In this document: piece by piece, positions 1-5,877 of the stretch
Position numbering within the stretch: position 1 is the first letter of the stretch
Layout: each line of letters starts with the position of its first letter
Source: Ignavibacteriota bacterium
GTDB taxonomy: Bacteria; Bacteroidota; Ignavibacteria; UBA10030; UBA6906
Assembly (NCBI GenBank): GCA_016209805.1
Contig: JACQVJ010000120.1
Location: forward strand, 1-6,951
DNA length: 6,951 bases
Direction: 5' to 3'
Program-made: the position numbers and the translations under genes
The notes under the pieces: model-generated
Databases searched by the model: none
Seen by the model: only the letters and a program-made list of their open reading frames with translations
Told to the model about the DNA's origin: nothing

Positions 1-244
1 AACATTCAACAGGAACTAACATTGAATCGGTTAGTTGAGGTTCCGTACGATCGGAATAAAAATACACATCGCCGATACTCGTAGATTATTCCTCGTTTTG
101 TTTGTATCTTGTTGCAGGTCGTACTGCGCTGTATCCAACGTGCGCTCAATTATCCGACGATGGCGTTTGCCGACCTTGTGGTGGTGGTAAGCCACATGCC
201 TTCTTCTTTGCACGCTGGAAGAGACTCGCCCACATATCATAATC
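1..244 (+). other. Non-coding upstream/leader region of the RRM gene
   Basis: No convincing gene lies here; the open frames on both strands are short, low in recognisable content and lack ribosome binding sites. The stretch probably holds the promoter and 5' leader of the RRM gene. A small hairpin is possible where TGTGG (177-181) pairs with CCACA (192-196), with slipped alternatives because GTG/TGG repeats run through it. I could not place a convincing -35/-10 pair. Long leaders are common in cold-induced RNA-binding genes, but nothing here proves that. Confidence 0.35.
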
Positions 245-252
245 AAGGAGGT
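245..252 (+). promoter_or_regulatory. Strong ribosome binding site of the RRM gene
   Basis: AAGGAGGT lies 4 nt before the ATG at 257 and is complementary to the anti-Shine-Dalgarno end of 16S rRNA. It fixes the start codon and shows that this organism uses Shine-Dalgarno initiation. No start codon in any other frame sits at a suitable distance. Confidence 0.9.
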
Positions 253-256
253 CATC

Positions 257-595
257 ATGAACATCTACGTCGGCAACCTTCCGCGTCAGGCAACTGACGA
301 CGATTTGCGTCAGGCGTTCGAGGCATTTGGCAAGATTCTTTCGGTAAACATCATCAAGGACAAATTCACTGGTGAGTCAAAGGGATTCGGGTTTGTTGAG
401 ATGCCAAAGCGGTTAGAGGCTGAGGCAGCGTTGGGCGCCCTGAATGGCAAGGAGTTTATGGGACAAACTATCACGGTCAACGAGGCCCGTCCCAAGTCCG
501 ACAGTAGTCGCAGGAGTGGTGGAGGTTATGGCAGGGGTGGCCAAAGGGGTGGCGGTGGTGGTTACCATGGAGGTGGCCGCGGCGGGCGCCGCTGA
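257..595 (+). CDS. RRM-domain RNA-binding protein with Gly/Arg-rich tail
   Basis: This 112-residue protein is a single RNA-recognition motif followed by a low-complexity tail. RNP2 is visible as IYVGNL (residues 3-8) and RNP1 as KGFGFVEM (42-49), which carries the aromatic residues that stack on RNA bases. The RRM covers about residues 1-78. Residues 81-112 are almost only Gly, Arg, Ser, Tyr and Gln (GGGYGRGG, RGGGGG, GGRGGRR), resembling eukaryotic and cyanobacterial glycine-rich RNA-binding proteins. Such proteins bind single-stranded RNA in the cytoplasm and in several bacteria are cold-induced or act as RNA chaperones; that role is inferred here. The ATG at 257 is fixed by a near-perfect ribosome binding site (AAGGAGGT, 245-252). 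The gene appears monocistronic, since the next gene is convergent. Identification is secure; the cellular role is not. Confidence 0.96.
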   Translation: MNIYVGNLPRQATDDDLRQAFEAFGKILSVNIIKDKFTGESKGFGFVEMPKRLEAEAALGALNGKEFMGQTITVNEARPKSDSSRRSGGGYGRGGQRGGGGGYHGGGRGGRR

Positions 596-764
596 AGCTG
601 CTTGGTTGATGCATTGTAATTGTGTGCTACGGTTCCCTCGACAAGGAGAAGATGCGGGTAAGACGCGTTTCCTTTTTGCTGCGACGACTAACCAACGGCA
701 TTCAGCCCAGGGATGAACCGACCGTTTCCTACGTGTGAAAAAAGAACCTTATCGTCGGAGGAGT

Positions 765-1073
765 TCACCGGTTGTGAGGAAGTATCTTCGATACTTTCGC
801 CGCGGCGGTGGAGACGGTTTCCTTGGCGTTGTCAAGAACCCGATCGCTCGCTTTTCTCACTTGGTCGAGTGTCTGTGATGTTTTCTCTGAAGCTATTTCC
901 AGCGATTCCTGCGCTTCATCCAGCAATTCTCCGGATTTTCCGCGTATGTCAGCTCGGAGCTTTTTCCCTTTCTCCGGTGCATACAGCAATGCAAGAGTGG
1001 CCCCGATCGCACTTCCTGCCAGAAATCCGAATATGAGGCCCCTTGTTCCACCGTGTCGACTCTCGATCGTCAT
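765..1073 (-). CDS. YtxH domain-containing protein
   Basis: This is a 102-residue protein of the YtxH family (known from Bacillus general-stress protein YtxH and common in Bacteroidota). Residues 12-31 form one glycine-rich hydrophobic segment (LIFGFLAGSAIGATLALLYA). The family hallmark APEKGKKLR follows (32-40), and then a charged Ala/Glu/Lys/Ser-rich amphipathic helix or coiled coil to about residue 97. The expected topology is one membrane anchor with a long soluble helix. The molecular function is unknown in the family; stress or envelope association is reported by annotation only. The ATG (1071-1073) is supported by GGAGG (plus-strand 1080-1084) 6 nt upstream. The gene converges on the RRM gene, leaving 169 nt between their stops, and is divergent from the 86-residue protein gene. 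Confidence 0.92.
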   Translation of the reverse strand: MTIESRHGGTRGLIFGFLAGSAIGATLALLYAPEKGKKLRADIRGKSGELLDEAQESLEIASEKTSQTLDQVRKASDRVLDNAKETVSTAAAKVSKILPHNR

Positions 1074-1079
1074 AGTGTG

Positions 1080-1087
1080 CCTCCTTT
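1080..1087 (-). promoter_or_regulatory. Ribosome binding site of the YtxH gene
   Basis: The minus strand reads AAAGGAGG here, 6 nt before the ATG at 1073. It decides the start of the YtxH gene and is as strong as the site of the RRM gene. Confidence 0.85.
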
Positions 1088-1144
1088 GTCTATGATGGAT
1101 GATTATGTCTGTCGTTTCCCAACGGATCGGCGGGTATCCTGTTT

Positions 1145-1175
1145 TCTATATGACAATCTTTGGAGAAAATGTCAA
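1145..1175 (-). promoter_or_regulatory. Candidate promoter of the YtxH gene
   Basis: On the minus strand TTGACA (plus 1170-1175) is followed after 19 nt by TATAGA (plus 1145-1150), or after 18 nt by ATATAG. The -35 is perfect to the sigma-70 consensus, and the -10 is good but the spacing is long. The start of transcription would lie near plus 1138, giving a leader of about 65 nt. Position, strand and spacing to the gene are sensible; this is a pattern match only. Confidence 0.4.
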
Positions 1176-1209
1176 CCCTTCTTTTTATGTAAGAAGAACA
1201 GAATGTGAA

Positions 1210-1238
1210 GCGCGTGTTCAGCGATCTCAAACACGCGC
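1210..1238. repeat. 9-bp GC-rich inverted repeat in the divergent intergenic region
   Basis: GCGCGTGTT (1210-1218) and AACACGCGC (1230-1238) are perfect reverse complements separated by 11 nt. The stem would be stable in RNA from either strand. No T-run follows on either strand, so it does not look like an intrinsic terminator. It lies between the two divergent promoter candidates, about 80 nt upstream of the rightward -35. It could be an operator for a dimeric regulator, or a stray hairpin. Confidence 0.6.
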
Positions 1239-1315
1239 GCAAAGATGGATTGTTGCGTTGCTTGTGCAGTCAACCCTCAACGGTGGTGCGCCGTTACGCA
1301 GTCGTTGCCAGACTG

Positions 1316-1346
1316 TTGACACTTTTTTCTCAAAGACGTACCTTTG
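1316..1346 (+). promoter_or_regulatory. Promoter candidate with TAnnTTTG -7 element
   Basis: TTGACA (1316-1321) is a perfect -35. After a 17-nt spacer that includes a T6 run comes TACCTT (1339-1344), extended by TG to TACCTTTG. That matches the TAnnTTTG pattern known for the primary sigma factor of Bacteroidota, while agreeing with TATAAT at only three of six positions. Transcription would start near 1353, some 58 nt before the ATG at 1411. This is the best promoter in the window by eye. Confidence 0.6.
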
Positions 1347-1395
1347 TGACAGGCGCTGACCGTTCATTGGATAACGTCTCATGCTCATTTTCATG

Positions 1396-1403
1396 AAAGG
1401 AGA
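1396..1403 (+). promoter_or_regulatory. Ribosome binding site deciding the 1411 start
   Basis: AAAGGAGA ends 7 nt before the ATG at 1411. It lies inside the longer open frame starting at 1381, so it argues for the shorter, 86-residue product. Confidence 0.8.
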
Positions 1404-1410
1404 CCAGACC

Positions 1411-1671
1411 ATGCCTTCATTTCTGGTTGAATCGCATCACACTCTTGATGAATGTGTACGCGTGCTGCAAGACCTCTTGGCGATTGGATACCTGACACAC
1501 TTTGACTGGGGCTGCAAGGACGGTGACCATACCGGCTGGGCGATCATTGAAGCCGAAAACAAAGCGGAAGCGCTTATGGTTGTTCCCTCCTCGGTTCGCG
1601 CACGTGCGCGGGTAATCCAACTGACGAGGTTTTCTCCCGAAGAAGTAAAAGCAATGCATACAAAGGAATGA
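1411..1671 (+). CDS. Conserved-looking small protein of unknown function (86 aa)
   Basis: I do not recognise a named family. The protein is 86 residues, soluble, without signal peptide or membrane segment. The pattern suggests a compact alpha+beta fold: strand (PSFLVESH, 2-9), helix (TLDECVRVLQDLLAIGY, 11-27), strand (HFDWGCKDGDHTGWAIIEA, 30-48), helix (NKAEALMVVP, 50-59), strand (RARVIQLTRF, 65-74) and a short terminal helix (SPEEVKAMH, 75-83). This resembles ferredoxin-like, dimeric alpha/beta-barrel proteins, which is an inference from pattern alone. Possible functional residues are His9-His10, Cys15, Cys35, Asp37, Asp39 and His40. The ATG at 1411 is preferred over an in-frame ATG at 1381 because AAAGGAGA (1396-1403) lies directly before 1411 and the longer form would translate through it. 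The TPR gene begins about 80 nt downstream on the same strand and may be co-transcribed. Confidence 0.85.
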   Translation: MPSFLVESHHTLDECVRVLQDLLAIGYLTHFDWGCKDGDHTGWAIIEAENKAEALMVVPSSVRARARVIQLTRFSPEEVKAMHTKE

Positions 1672-1689
1672 CCCTCTCGATTCTCACCA

Positions 1690-1717
1690 TTGAGTTTCCG
1701 ATAGTTGCCAATACGTT
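1690..1717 (+). promoter_or_regulatory. Weak promoter candidate before the TPR gene
   Basis: TTGAGT (1690-1695), a 16-nt spacer and TACGTT (1712-1717) form a weak -35/-10 pair whose -10 has the TAnnTT form of the promoter at 1316-1346. Transcription would start near 1725, leaving a very short leader before either TTG 1736 or GTG 1751. Read-through from the 1411 gene is equally possible. Confidence 0.25.
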
Positions 1718-1750
1718 CCATCCTTCACTAACACATTGACGGGTTGTGCT

Positions 1751-3265
1751 GTGAGACTCTTCTTCTTTCTATCGCTTACAATCATCTGCACGTTCGAATG
1801 TCGCTCGGCGCCAATCGACTGGGGCAAGGTTCATGACATCACGCTGCGCGGCATTAACAATCTTTACAATCTTGAAGTCGACAACGCCATGCAAGCTTTC
1901 GATTCGGTGGGCAGGATGGCGCCTGGCGATCCGCGCGGGCCGTTTTTCCAATGCATGGTCCACTTCTATCTGTACGGTCTGGTCCGGGAAGAAAGTGAGC
2001 TAACCGCGTTTTTTGAGAAATCCGAACGCGTGATCGACATCTGCGAGCGGTTGCTCGAACGCAATGGCCGGGACGCTACAACAAAATTCTACCTTGGCGG
2101 CATCTACGGCTATCGAGGGCTTGCGTACCATGGCAGCCGTTCGTATCTCAAGGCGGCGCGGGACGGGCGGAAAGGATATCTTCTCCTTGAGGAGGCCGTC
2201 AGGGAGGATCCGAAACTGTACGACGCTCATATGGGTTTCGGACTCTTCACGTACCTCATTGCGAAAATCCCGGCATCCATGCGATGGATATTGAGTATAC
2301 TTGGATTCAGCGGAGATCTGGAAGGAGGACTGAATTCGCTCCGTCTTGCTGCTCACAAAGGAGTATATACTCGAACAGAGGCAAAGCTATTCCTCGCGCA
2401 GTTTCTCTTTGCCGAAGGGCGAAGGGACACTGCAATACAGTACCTCAACGAACTGCGGCGAGAGTATCCGGAAAACACACTCTTCCTCGTTCTGTATGCC
2501 TTCTGGCAGCATCGTCTCGACAACCTCGATGAAGCAATGAAAGCCGCTCGTACCGCGATTGATCTGAACAACCGCAAAAAGGTTCGCTACGGAGAAGAGC
2601 TCGCATACAGTACACTCGGGAGCATTTGCTTTACACTGAACGATTTCACGAACTCCAGGAACTATTACCGTCTCTACATGGACATGACTCGTAACGATGA
2701 GAGGACTCCAAATTACACATTCTACCGGGCAGGACTTGCGTGTGAAATTGCCGGTGACAGGGAGACGGCTGTCGCTTTCCTCCGTCGTATGGACAAGGAT
2801 CGGGAAAGCGAATGGGACAAGCACCACTACCGACTTGGACAGGAGCTGTTGCGGCGGCCCCTGACGGACGCTGAGATCCTTATCATCAAAGGGGGGAATG
2901 AATCGTCTCGGAACAATCCTGACCGTGCAATGAAGCTCTACGAGGAAGCATTGCAGAAAGCTGGAACCAATGCGGATACTCGTGTGAGGGCCTTGTACGG
3001 CATTCAGCAAGCGCAGTATGATATGAAGATGTTCCCCGAAGTTGTGGAGACCTCGAATCGACTGCTCGCCCTGAAGCCTGTCAGTGAAATATGGATCATT
3101 CCTCATGCATGGTTCCGGCTTGGTCAGAGTTATGCGAAGCAAGGTATGATTGCCGAGGCTCGCCGCGCTTTCGAGATGATCGATCAATACGATGACTACG
3201 ATTTTCAGAATCGTCTTGAATCGCGCGCCGAGCAAGAGATGAAGAAGCTTGATGCTGTTCAATAA
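1751..3265 (+). CDS. Exported tetratricopeptide-repeat protein, possibly Iml2/TTC39-like
   Basis: This is a 504-residue protein counted from GTG 1751. The N-terminus is a typical Sec signal peptide: Arg2, hydrophobic core LFFFLSLTIICTF, and likely cleavage after CRSA (about residue 20). There is no clear lipobox. The rest is nearly all helical with TPR-like hairpins, seen around residues 31-60, 106-150, 210-240, 246-272, 287-312, 325-350, 390-405, 410-445 and 452-480. The central block GFGLFTYLIAKIP (152-164) followed by GFSGDLEGGLNSLRLA (185-200) resembles the Iml2/TTC39 TPR group; this is from memory of the pattern. A scaffold role in the periplasm or outer membrane is likely. The start is unsettled: TTG 1736 would add five residues, and neither start has a clear ribosome binding site. 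GTG 1751 gives the cleaner signal peptide. No catalytic motif is seen. Confidence 0.85.
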   Translation: MRLFFFLSLTIICTFECRSAPIDWGKVHDITLRGINNLYNLEVDNAMQAFDSVGRMAPGDPRGPFFQCMVHFYLYGLVREESELTAFFEKSERVIDICERLLERNGRDATTKFYLGGIYGYRGLAYHGSRSYLKAARDGRKGYLLLEEAVREDPKLYDAHMGFGLFTYLIAKIPASMRWILSILGFSGDLEGGLNSLRLAAHKGVYTRTEAKLFLAQFLFAEGRRDTAIQYLNELRREYPENTLFLVLYAFWQHRLDNLDEAMKAARTAIDLNNRKKVRYGEELAYSTLGSICFTLNDFTNSRNYYRLYMDMTRNDERTPNYTFYRAGLACEIAGDRETAVAFLRRMDKDRESEWDKHHYRLGQELLRRPLTDAEILIIKGGNESSRNNPDRAMKLYEEALQKAGTNADTRVRALYGIQQAQYDMKMFPEVVETSNRLLALKPVSEIWIIPHAWFRLGQSYAKQGMIAEARRAFEMIDQYDDYDFQNRLESRAEQEMKKLDAVQ

Positions 3266-3291
3266 CCAAATACAAAAGATAACACGACTCA

Positions 3292-3307
3292 TCAGTCTGA
3301 AGACTGA
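3292..3307. repeat. Small hairpin downstream of the TPR gene
   Basis: TCAGTC (3292-3297) and GACTGA (3302-3307) pair perfectly around a TGAA loop, 26 nt after the TPR stop codon. An AT-rich but not T-rich stretch follows (AATTAATTC). It may mark the transcript end or protect the 3' end, but it lacks the U-tract of an intrinsic terminator. Confidence 0.4.
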
Positions 3308-3516
3308 AATTAATTCTCGTTAATCTACGTCGGAATGTGACCCGTATCTCCGACAATCCTCCTTCTGATTCCTAAGTTGCTTCCGAATCACGACGGACAC
3401 GACCTCACCTTGTACATGGAGGGCGCCGTTCTTCTGAACCATTCTGTTTCCCCACGATTTTTGCCGCGATAATCCCTCCGTTTGTTCACGGCTAAACCGG
3501 TATGGAAATGAAGTGC

Positions 3517-3531
3517 GGCTTCACTGAAGCC
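3517..3531. repeat. 15-nt perfect inverted repeat upstream of the acyltransferase gene
   Basis: GGCTTCA (3517-3523), a central C, and TGAAGCC (3525-3531) form a perfect palindrome 20 nt before the ATG at 3552 and 41 nt before the preferred GTG at 3573. Possible roles are an operator for a dimeric regulator or a hairpin in the leader of the two-gene operon. A 15-nt palindrome can arise by chance, so the call is only of the structure. Confidence 0.5.
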
Positions 3532-3560
3532 AGGTCGGTGTCCGCGTTCACATGGACTTC

Positions 3561-3566
3561 GGAGAG
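3561..3566 (+). promoter_or_regulatory. Ribosome binding site favouring GTG 3573
   Basis: GGAGAG lies 6 nt before GTG 3573 and inside the alternative longer frame from ATG 3552, which itself has no purine-rich site upstream. Since three other genes here use strong Shine-Dalgarno sites, this supports the shorter protein. Confidence 0.55.
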
Positions 3567-3572
3567 ACCCCT

Positions 3573-4718
3573 GTGTCACTGACTGTGGAAATCATCGACA
3601 ATGCAGAGGATATGCGCCCGCTCGAAGCTGAGTGGAACGTCATCGCCGCGCAATTCAAGACGCCGCTTCTTCGATACGAGTGGTTTACCGCGTGCGTTGA
3701 GGCATTCTGTCCCCCGGGAAAACCGAAGATCATCGTGGTAAAGGACGGCACAAAGGTGACAGGAATCGCTCCGCTTGTCCTACGACCGTCGTTCGGGATA
3801 AGGCGTCTCCAGATCCTCGGTGCAGCTGTCCTCGGTGAACCAACCGGGTTTCTCTATGCGGATGAGCTCTCTCTTGAATATCTCGCGAAGGCAATCCTCT
3901 CATTCCGAAAACCCCTTCTTCTCTCTCGGCTTCCGACCGGTTCTCCAGAATTGCAGTCCATGGACCTATCGACAAAAAAGCGATGGAGGTACTCCCAACG
4001 GTATGTAAATGAAACACCATGGATCTCGATCTCCACTTCCTGGGACAAATACTACAGTTCAATCTCATCGAGTTGGCGATCAGCGTTCCGTCGCTCTCAA
4101 CGGAAAGCTGAAAGCCTCGGCAAAGTGGAATTCGAGGTCGTTTCGCCGGACACCGCGCATGTGCAACATCACTTGGATGAAGTCTTTCGGGTCGAAGCGG
4201 CCGGTTGGAAGCAACGGGTTGGGACTGCTCTGCAAACTTATCAAGCTCTTCGTCGGTTTTTTGAGATTTATTCGCAGGCTACTGCCCGACTCGGCATTCT
4301 CAGAATCGCCTTGATGCGGATTAACGGGAAGGTAGTCTCCGTTCAGTTACTGGTGGAAAATTCCCGTCGGTTGTGGATTCTGAAAATCGGATACGATGAA
4401 GCATATGCTCACTGTTCCCCCGGCATTCTTCTGATGAACAACGTAATACAATATGCATTTGAGAAACGATTGGAGGGATTCGAATTCCTTGGGGGGAACG
4501 AAGCGTGGATACGCATCTGGCCACATGATGTCCATCGTCTTGAATCGTATCGCTTGTACCCCTTGTCCCCGATGGCGCTGCTGAGCCATGGACTAGAGGT
4601 TTCGGCTTCATCATTGAAGAAAATCCACGCAGTCAAGGAAAAGCACTGCAAGAAACATGCTTGGAAGGCGCTGGCCAGCAAAGCCATGGCTCGATTCAAA
4701 CCGAGTGGAACTCTCTGA
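3573..4718 (+). CDS. CelD/BcsL-type GNAT acyltransferase
   Basis: The product is 381 residues counted from GTG 3573. It matches the CelD/BcsL GNAT group (often called GNAT_6), duplicated-GNAT-fold proteins found in cellulose and exopolysaccharide clusters and related to the FemAB aminoacyltransferases. An N-terminal half starts with TVEIIDNAEDMRPLEAEWN and YEWF (35-38). The C-terminal catalytic half has SSWRSAFRRSQRKAE (166-180), the strand NGKVVSVQLLVENSRRLWILKIGYDEAYAHCSPGILL read across 251-287, and FEFLGGNEAWIRIWP (303-317), equivalent to the family's FDF-x-G-x-E-x-x-K-xx-W pattern. No signal peptide or membrane segment is present. The natural substrate is unknown. GTG 3573 is chosen because GGAGAG (3561-3566) lies 6 nt upstream; ATG 3552 would add seven residues but has no ribosome binding site. 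The stop overlaps the next gene's ATG. Confidence 0.88.
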   Translation: MSLTVEIIDNAEDMRPLEAEWNVIAAQFKTPLLRYEWFTACVEAFCPPGKPKIIVVKDGTKVTGIAPLVLRPSFGIRRLQILGAAVLGEPTGFLYADELSLEYLAKAILSFRKPLLLSRLPTGSPELQSMDLSTKKRWRYSQRYVNETPWISISTSWDKYYSSISSSWRSAFRRSQRKAESLGKVEFEVVSPDTAHVQHHLDEVFRVEAAGWKQRVGTALQTYQALRRFFEIYSQATARLGILRIALMRINGKVVSVQLLVENSRRLWILKIGYDEAYAHCSPGILLMNNVIQYAFEKRLEGFEFLGGNEAWIRIWPHDVHRLESYRLYPLSPMALLSHGLEVSASSLKKIHAVKEKHCKKHAWKALASKAMARFKPSGTL

Positions 4719-5572
4719 TGAATGGTGCCTATCGTCGATTGAAGAATTGGGTTGTCCGACGGATGGCGGAGAGCCACCTTGCAGGCTCGGATGTTAGTGA
4801 TGCAGTGAGAATTGCGAACCAGGCTGCTCAACGCGGATGGTCGTCCACCATAGGACCTTGGGGTAGACCTGATGATACCCCGGAATCTACCGTTGCCTTC
4901 TACGCTACGGCGCTGGACGCGGTCAGTACGCTACCGTACGATTGTTATCTTTCGATCAAGGTTACTGGATTGCAGTATGATCTCGGCCTTCTCACCGGTT
5001 TGATCGACCATTGTATGTCCTCTCAAGTTCGAATCCATTTTGATGCGTTGGATCCTGATTCGGCAGATCCCACCTTCGATCTGCTGGAGAGGGCGTTGAA
5101 GGTCCACCGGAATATGAGTTGCACTCTTCCGGCACGCTGGCGACGCAGTCTGAAGGACGTCGATCGGGTTGTTGAGTTAGGAATTCCGGTGAGAGTTGTG
5201 AAGGGCCAATGGGTTGATCCTCAGAGTCCCGTTCCGGATGTCCGCGCGAGTTTTCTTGAAGTGATCCGGACGCTTTCAGGCAGAGCACGGCATGTTGCGG
5301 TTGCAACGCATGATCGACCATTGGCGGAAGAGGCTCTCCGGTGTTTGCTCTCCAGCGGCACCCCATGTGAGATGGAGCAGCTCTCCAGCCTTCCTCAAAA
5401 CTGTGCCCGCCTTGCGGAATCGCTTCACATCCCGATGCGTATCTATATTCCGTATGGATATCCCTCTCTGCCCTACGACCTTTCGTTCAAACGCACTCGG
5501 GCCCAAATCGTCGGTTGGGGGATGAGAGATTTTCTGGCTGGCAAGCACCGACCACTGCCTTCTGTGAATTGA
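4718..5572 (+). CDS. Divergent proline dehydrogenase-like protein
   Basis: The product is 284 residues counted from ATG 4718. It shows the order of motifs of the FAD-dependent proline dehydrogenase (PRODH) beta/alpha barrel: SIKVTGL (79-85, lysine strand), IHFDALD (106-112, in place of DMED/E), IPVRVVKGQW (156-165, the R-x-VKG-x-Y/W flavin-contact strand), VAVATHDRPLAEEAL (193-207, the THN/D strand), CEMEQL (217-222) and MRIYIPYGYPSLPY (240-253). Canonical PRODH oxidises proline to pyrroline-5-carboxylate with FAD and passes electrons to quinone. Here the C-terminal Y-x-x-RR-x-x-E substrate motif is not evident: DLSFKRTRAQ follows PY instead, so the substrate may not be proline. It is slightly shorter than typical monofunctional PRODH (about 300 residues). 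ATG 4718 overlaps the acyltransferase TGA by one base, implying translational coupling; a longer in-frame TTG start at 4661 is disfavoured. No pyrroline-carboxylate dehydrogenase gene is nearby. Confidence 0.75.
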   Translation: MNGAYRRLKNWVVRRMAESHLAGSDVSDAVRIANQAAQRGWSSTIGPWGRPDDTPESTVAFYATALDAVSTLPYDCYLSIKVTGLQYDLGLLTGLIDHCMSSQVRIHFDALDPDSADPTFDLLERALKVHRNMSCTLPARWRRSLKDVDRVVELGIPVRVVKGQWVDPQSPVPDVRASFLEVIRTLSGRARHVAVATHDRPLAEEALRCLLSSGTPCEMEQLSSLPQNCARLAESLHIPMRIYIPYGYPSLPYDLSFKRTRAQIVGWGMRDFLAGKHRPLPSVN

Positions 5573-5876
5573 ACCGGCGTGTTGTCCTCTGATCCCCTGA
5601 GTGCTTTGTTCTTTCCTGATTAGGAATTGTCCATCAAAAACGCTATCTTGTTCCCACTGCAAAACTGCAATCTCGCGTGAATGCGGGAAAGCATACCGCA
5701 AACGATCGATCGTGCCGACACCGAGCACAGTATCGGGAGCGGGCATTCGAGACTCGCTCTCAGATGATGATGCACAAGGTGTCGTCGGATTGACTGGCCA
5801 ACACAGAGTCCCAACCGGATACCCCAGCCTCAATTGTACAGTGCGTTTCAGGGTTTTGTAGACTGCTTGTCTTCGC
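5573..5876. other. Intergenic region without a recognisable gene
   Basis: Between the PRODH-like gene and the helicase there is no frame with a ribosome binding site and recognisable product. A minus-strand frame from a TTG at 5833 stays open through this region but continues antisense deep into the PRODH-like gene, so it is more likely a shadow. No T-rich hairpin that could end the upstream operon is obvious. A GATCGATCG palindrome occurs near 5704-5712. The 3' part probably contains the helicase promoter. Confidence 0.4.
5834..5864 (+). promoter_or_regulatory. Weak promoter candidate of the helicase gene
   Basis: TTGTAC (5834-5839), 19 nt, then TAGACT (5859-5864) could be a -35/-10 pair. 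Transcription would start near 5872, just before the hairpin at 5878-5903, which would place the hairpin at the 5' end of the mRNA. The spacing is long and the match is modest. Confidence 0.25.
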
Positions 5877-5877
5877 G

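Noticed and set aside
579..592. GC-rich hairpin GCGGCG/CGCCGC at the end of the RRM gene
   Set aside because: It falls within Gly/Arg codons that are naturally GC-rich, has a 2-nt loop, and is not followed by a T-run, so it is best explained by coding.
444..716. A 90-codon plus-strand frame overlapping the RRM gene
   Set aside because: It is a frame-shifted reading of the Gly-rich tail (Val/Ala-rich product) with no ribosome binding site; the RRM frame is secure.
738..773. Possible terminator of the YtxH gene (AACC/GGTT stem followed by T6 on the minus strand)
   Set aside because: The stem has only four base pairs, a 21-nt loop, and overlaps the stop codon. The T6 is real but the hairpin is too weak to call.
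2387..3292. A 301-codon open frame on the minus strand, antisense to the TPR gene
   Set aside because: It lacks a ribosome binding site and any recognisable domain. The plus strand here encodes a coherent TPR protein with signal peptide, so the frame is explained as a codon-usage shadow.
3096..3356. A minus-strand frame preceded by AAGGAGG (plus 3358-3364)
   Set aside because: The purine-rich site is only 1-2 nt from the TTG start, too close for initiation, and the frame runs antisense into the end of the TPR gene with no recognisable content.
3468..3473. GATAAT as a possible -10 upstream of the acyltransferase gene
   Set aside because: No acceptable -35 lies 16-18 nt upstream, so a promoter cannot be supported from this hexamer alone.
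5276..5833. A minus-strand frame of 185 codons spanning the 5573-5833 intergenic region and the 3' part of the PRODH-like gene
   Set aside because: It starts at TTG without a ribosome binding site, and more than half of it lies antisense to a gene with clear PRODH motifs. A stretch reading VLGVGTIDRLRY faintly recalls lactate/malate dehydrogenases, but no nucleotide-binding motif or further similarity supports that.
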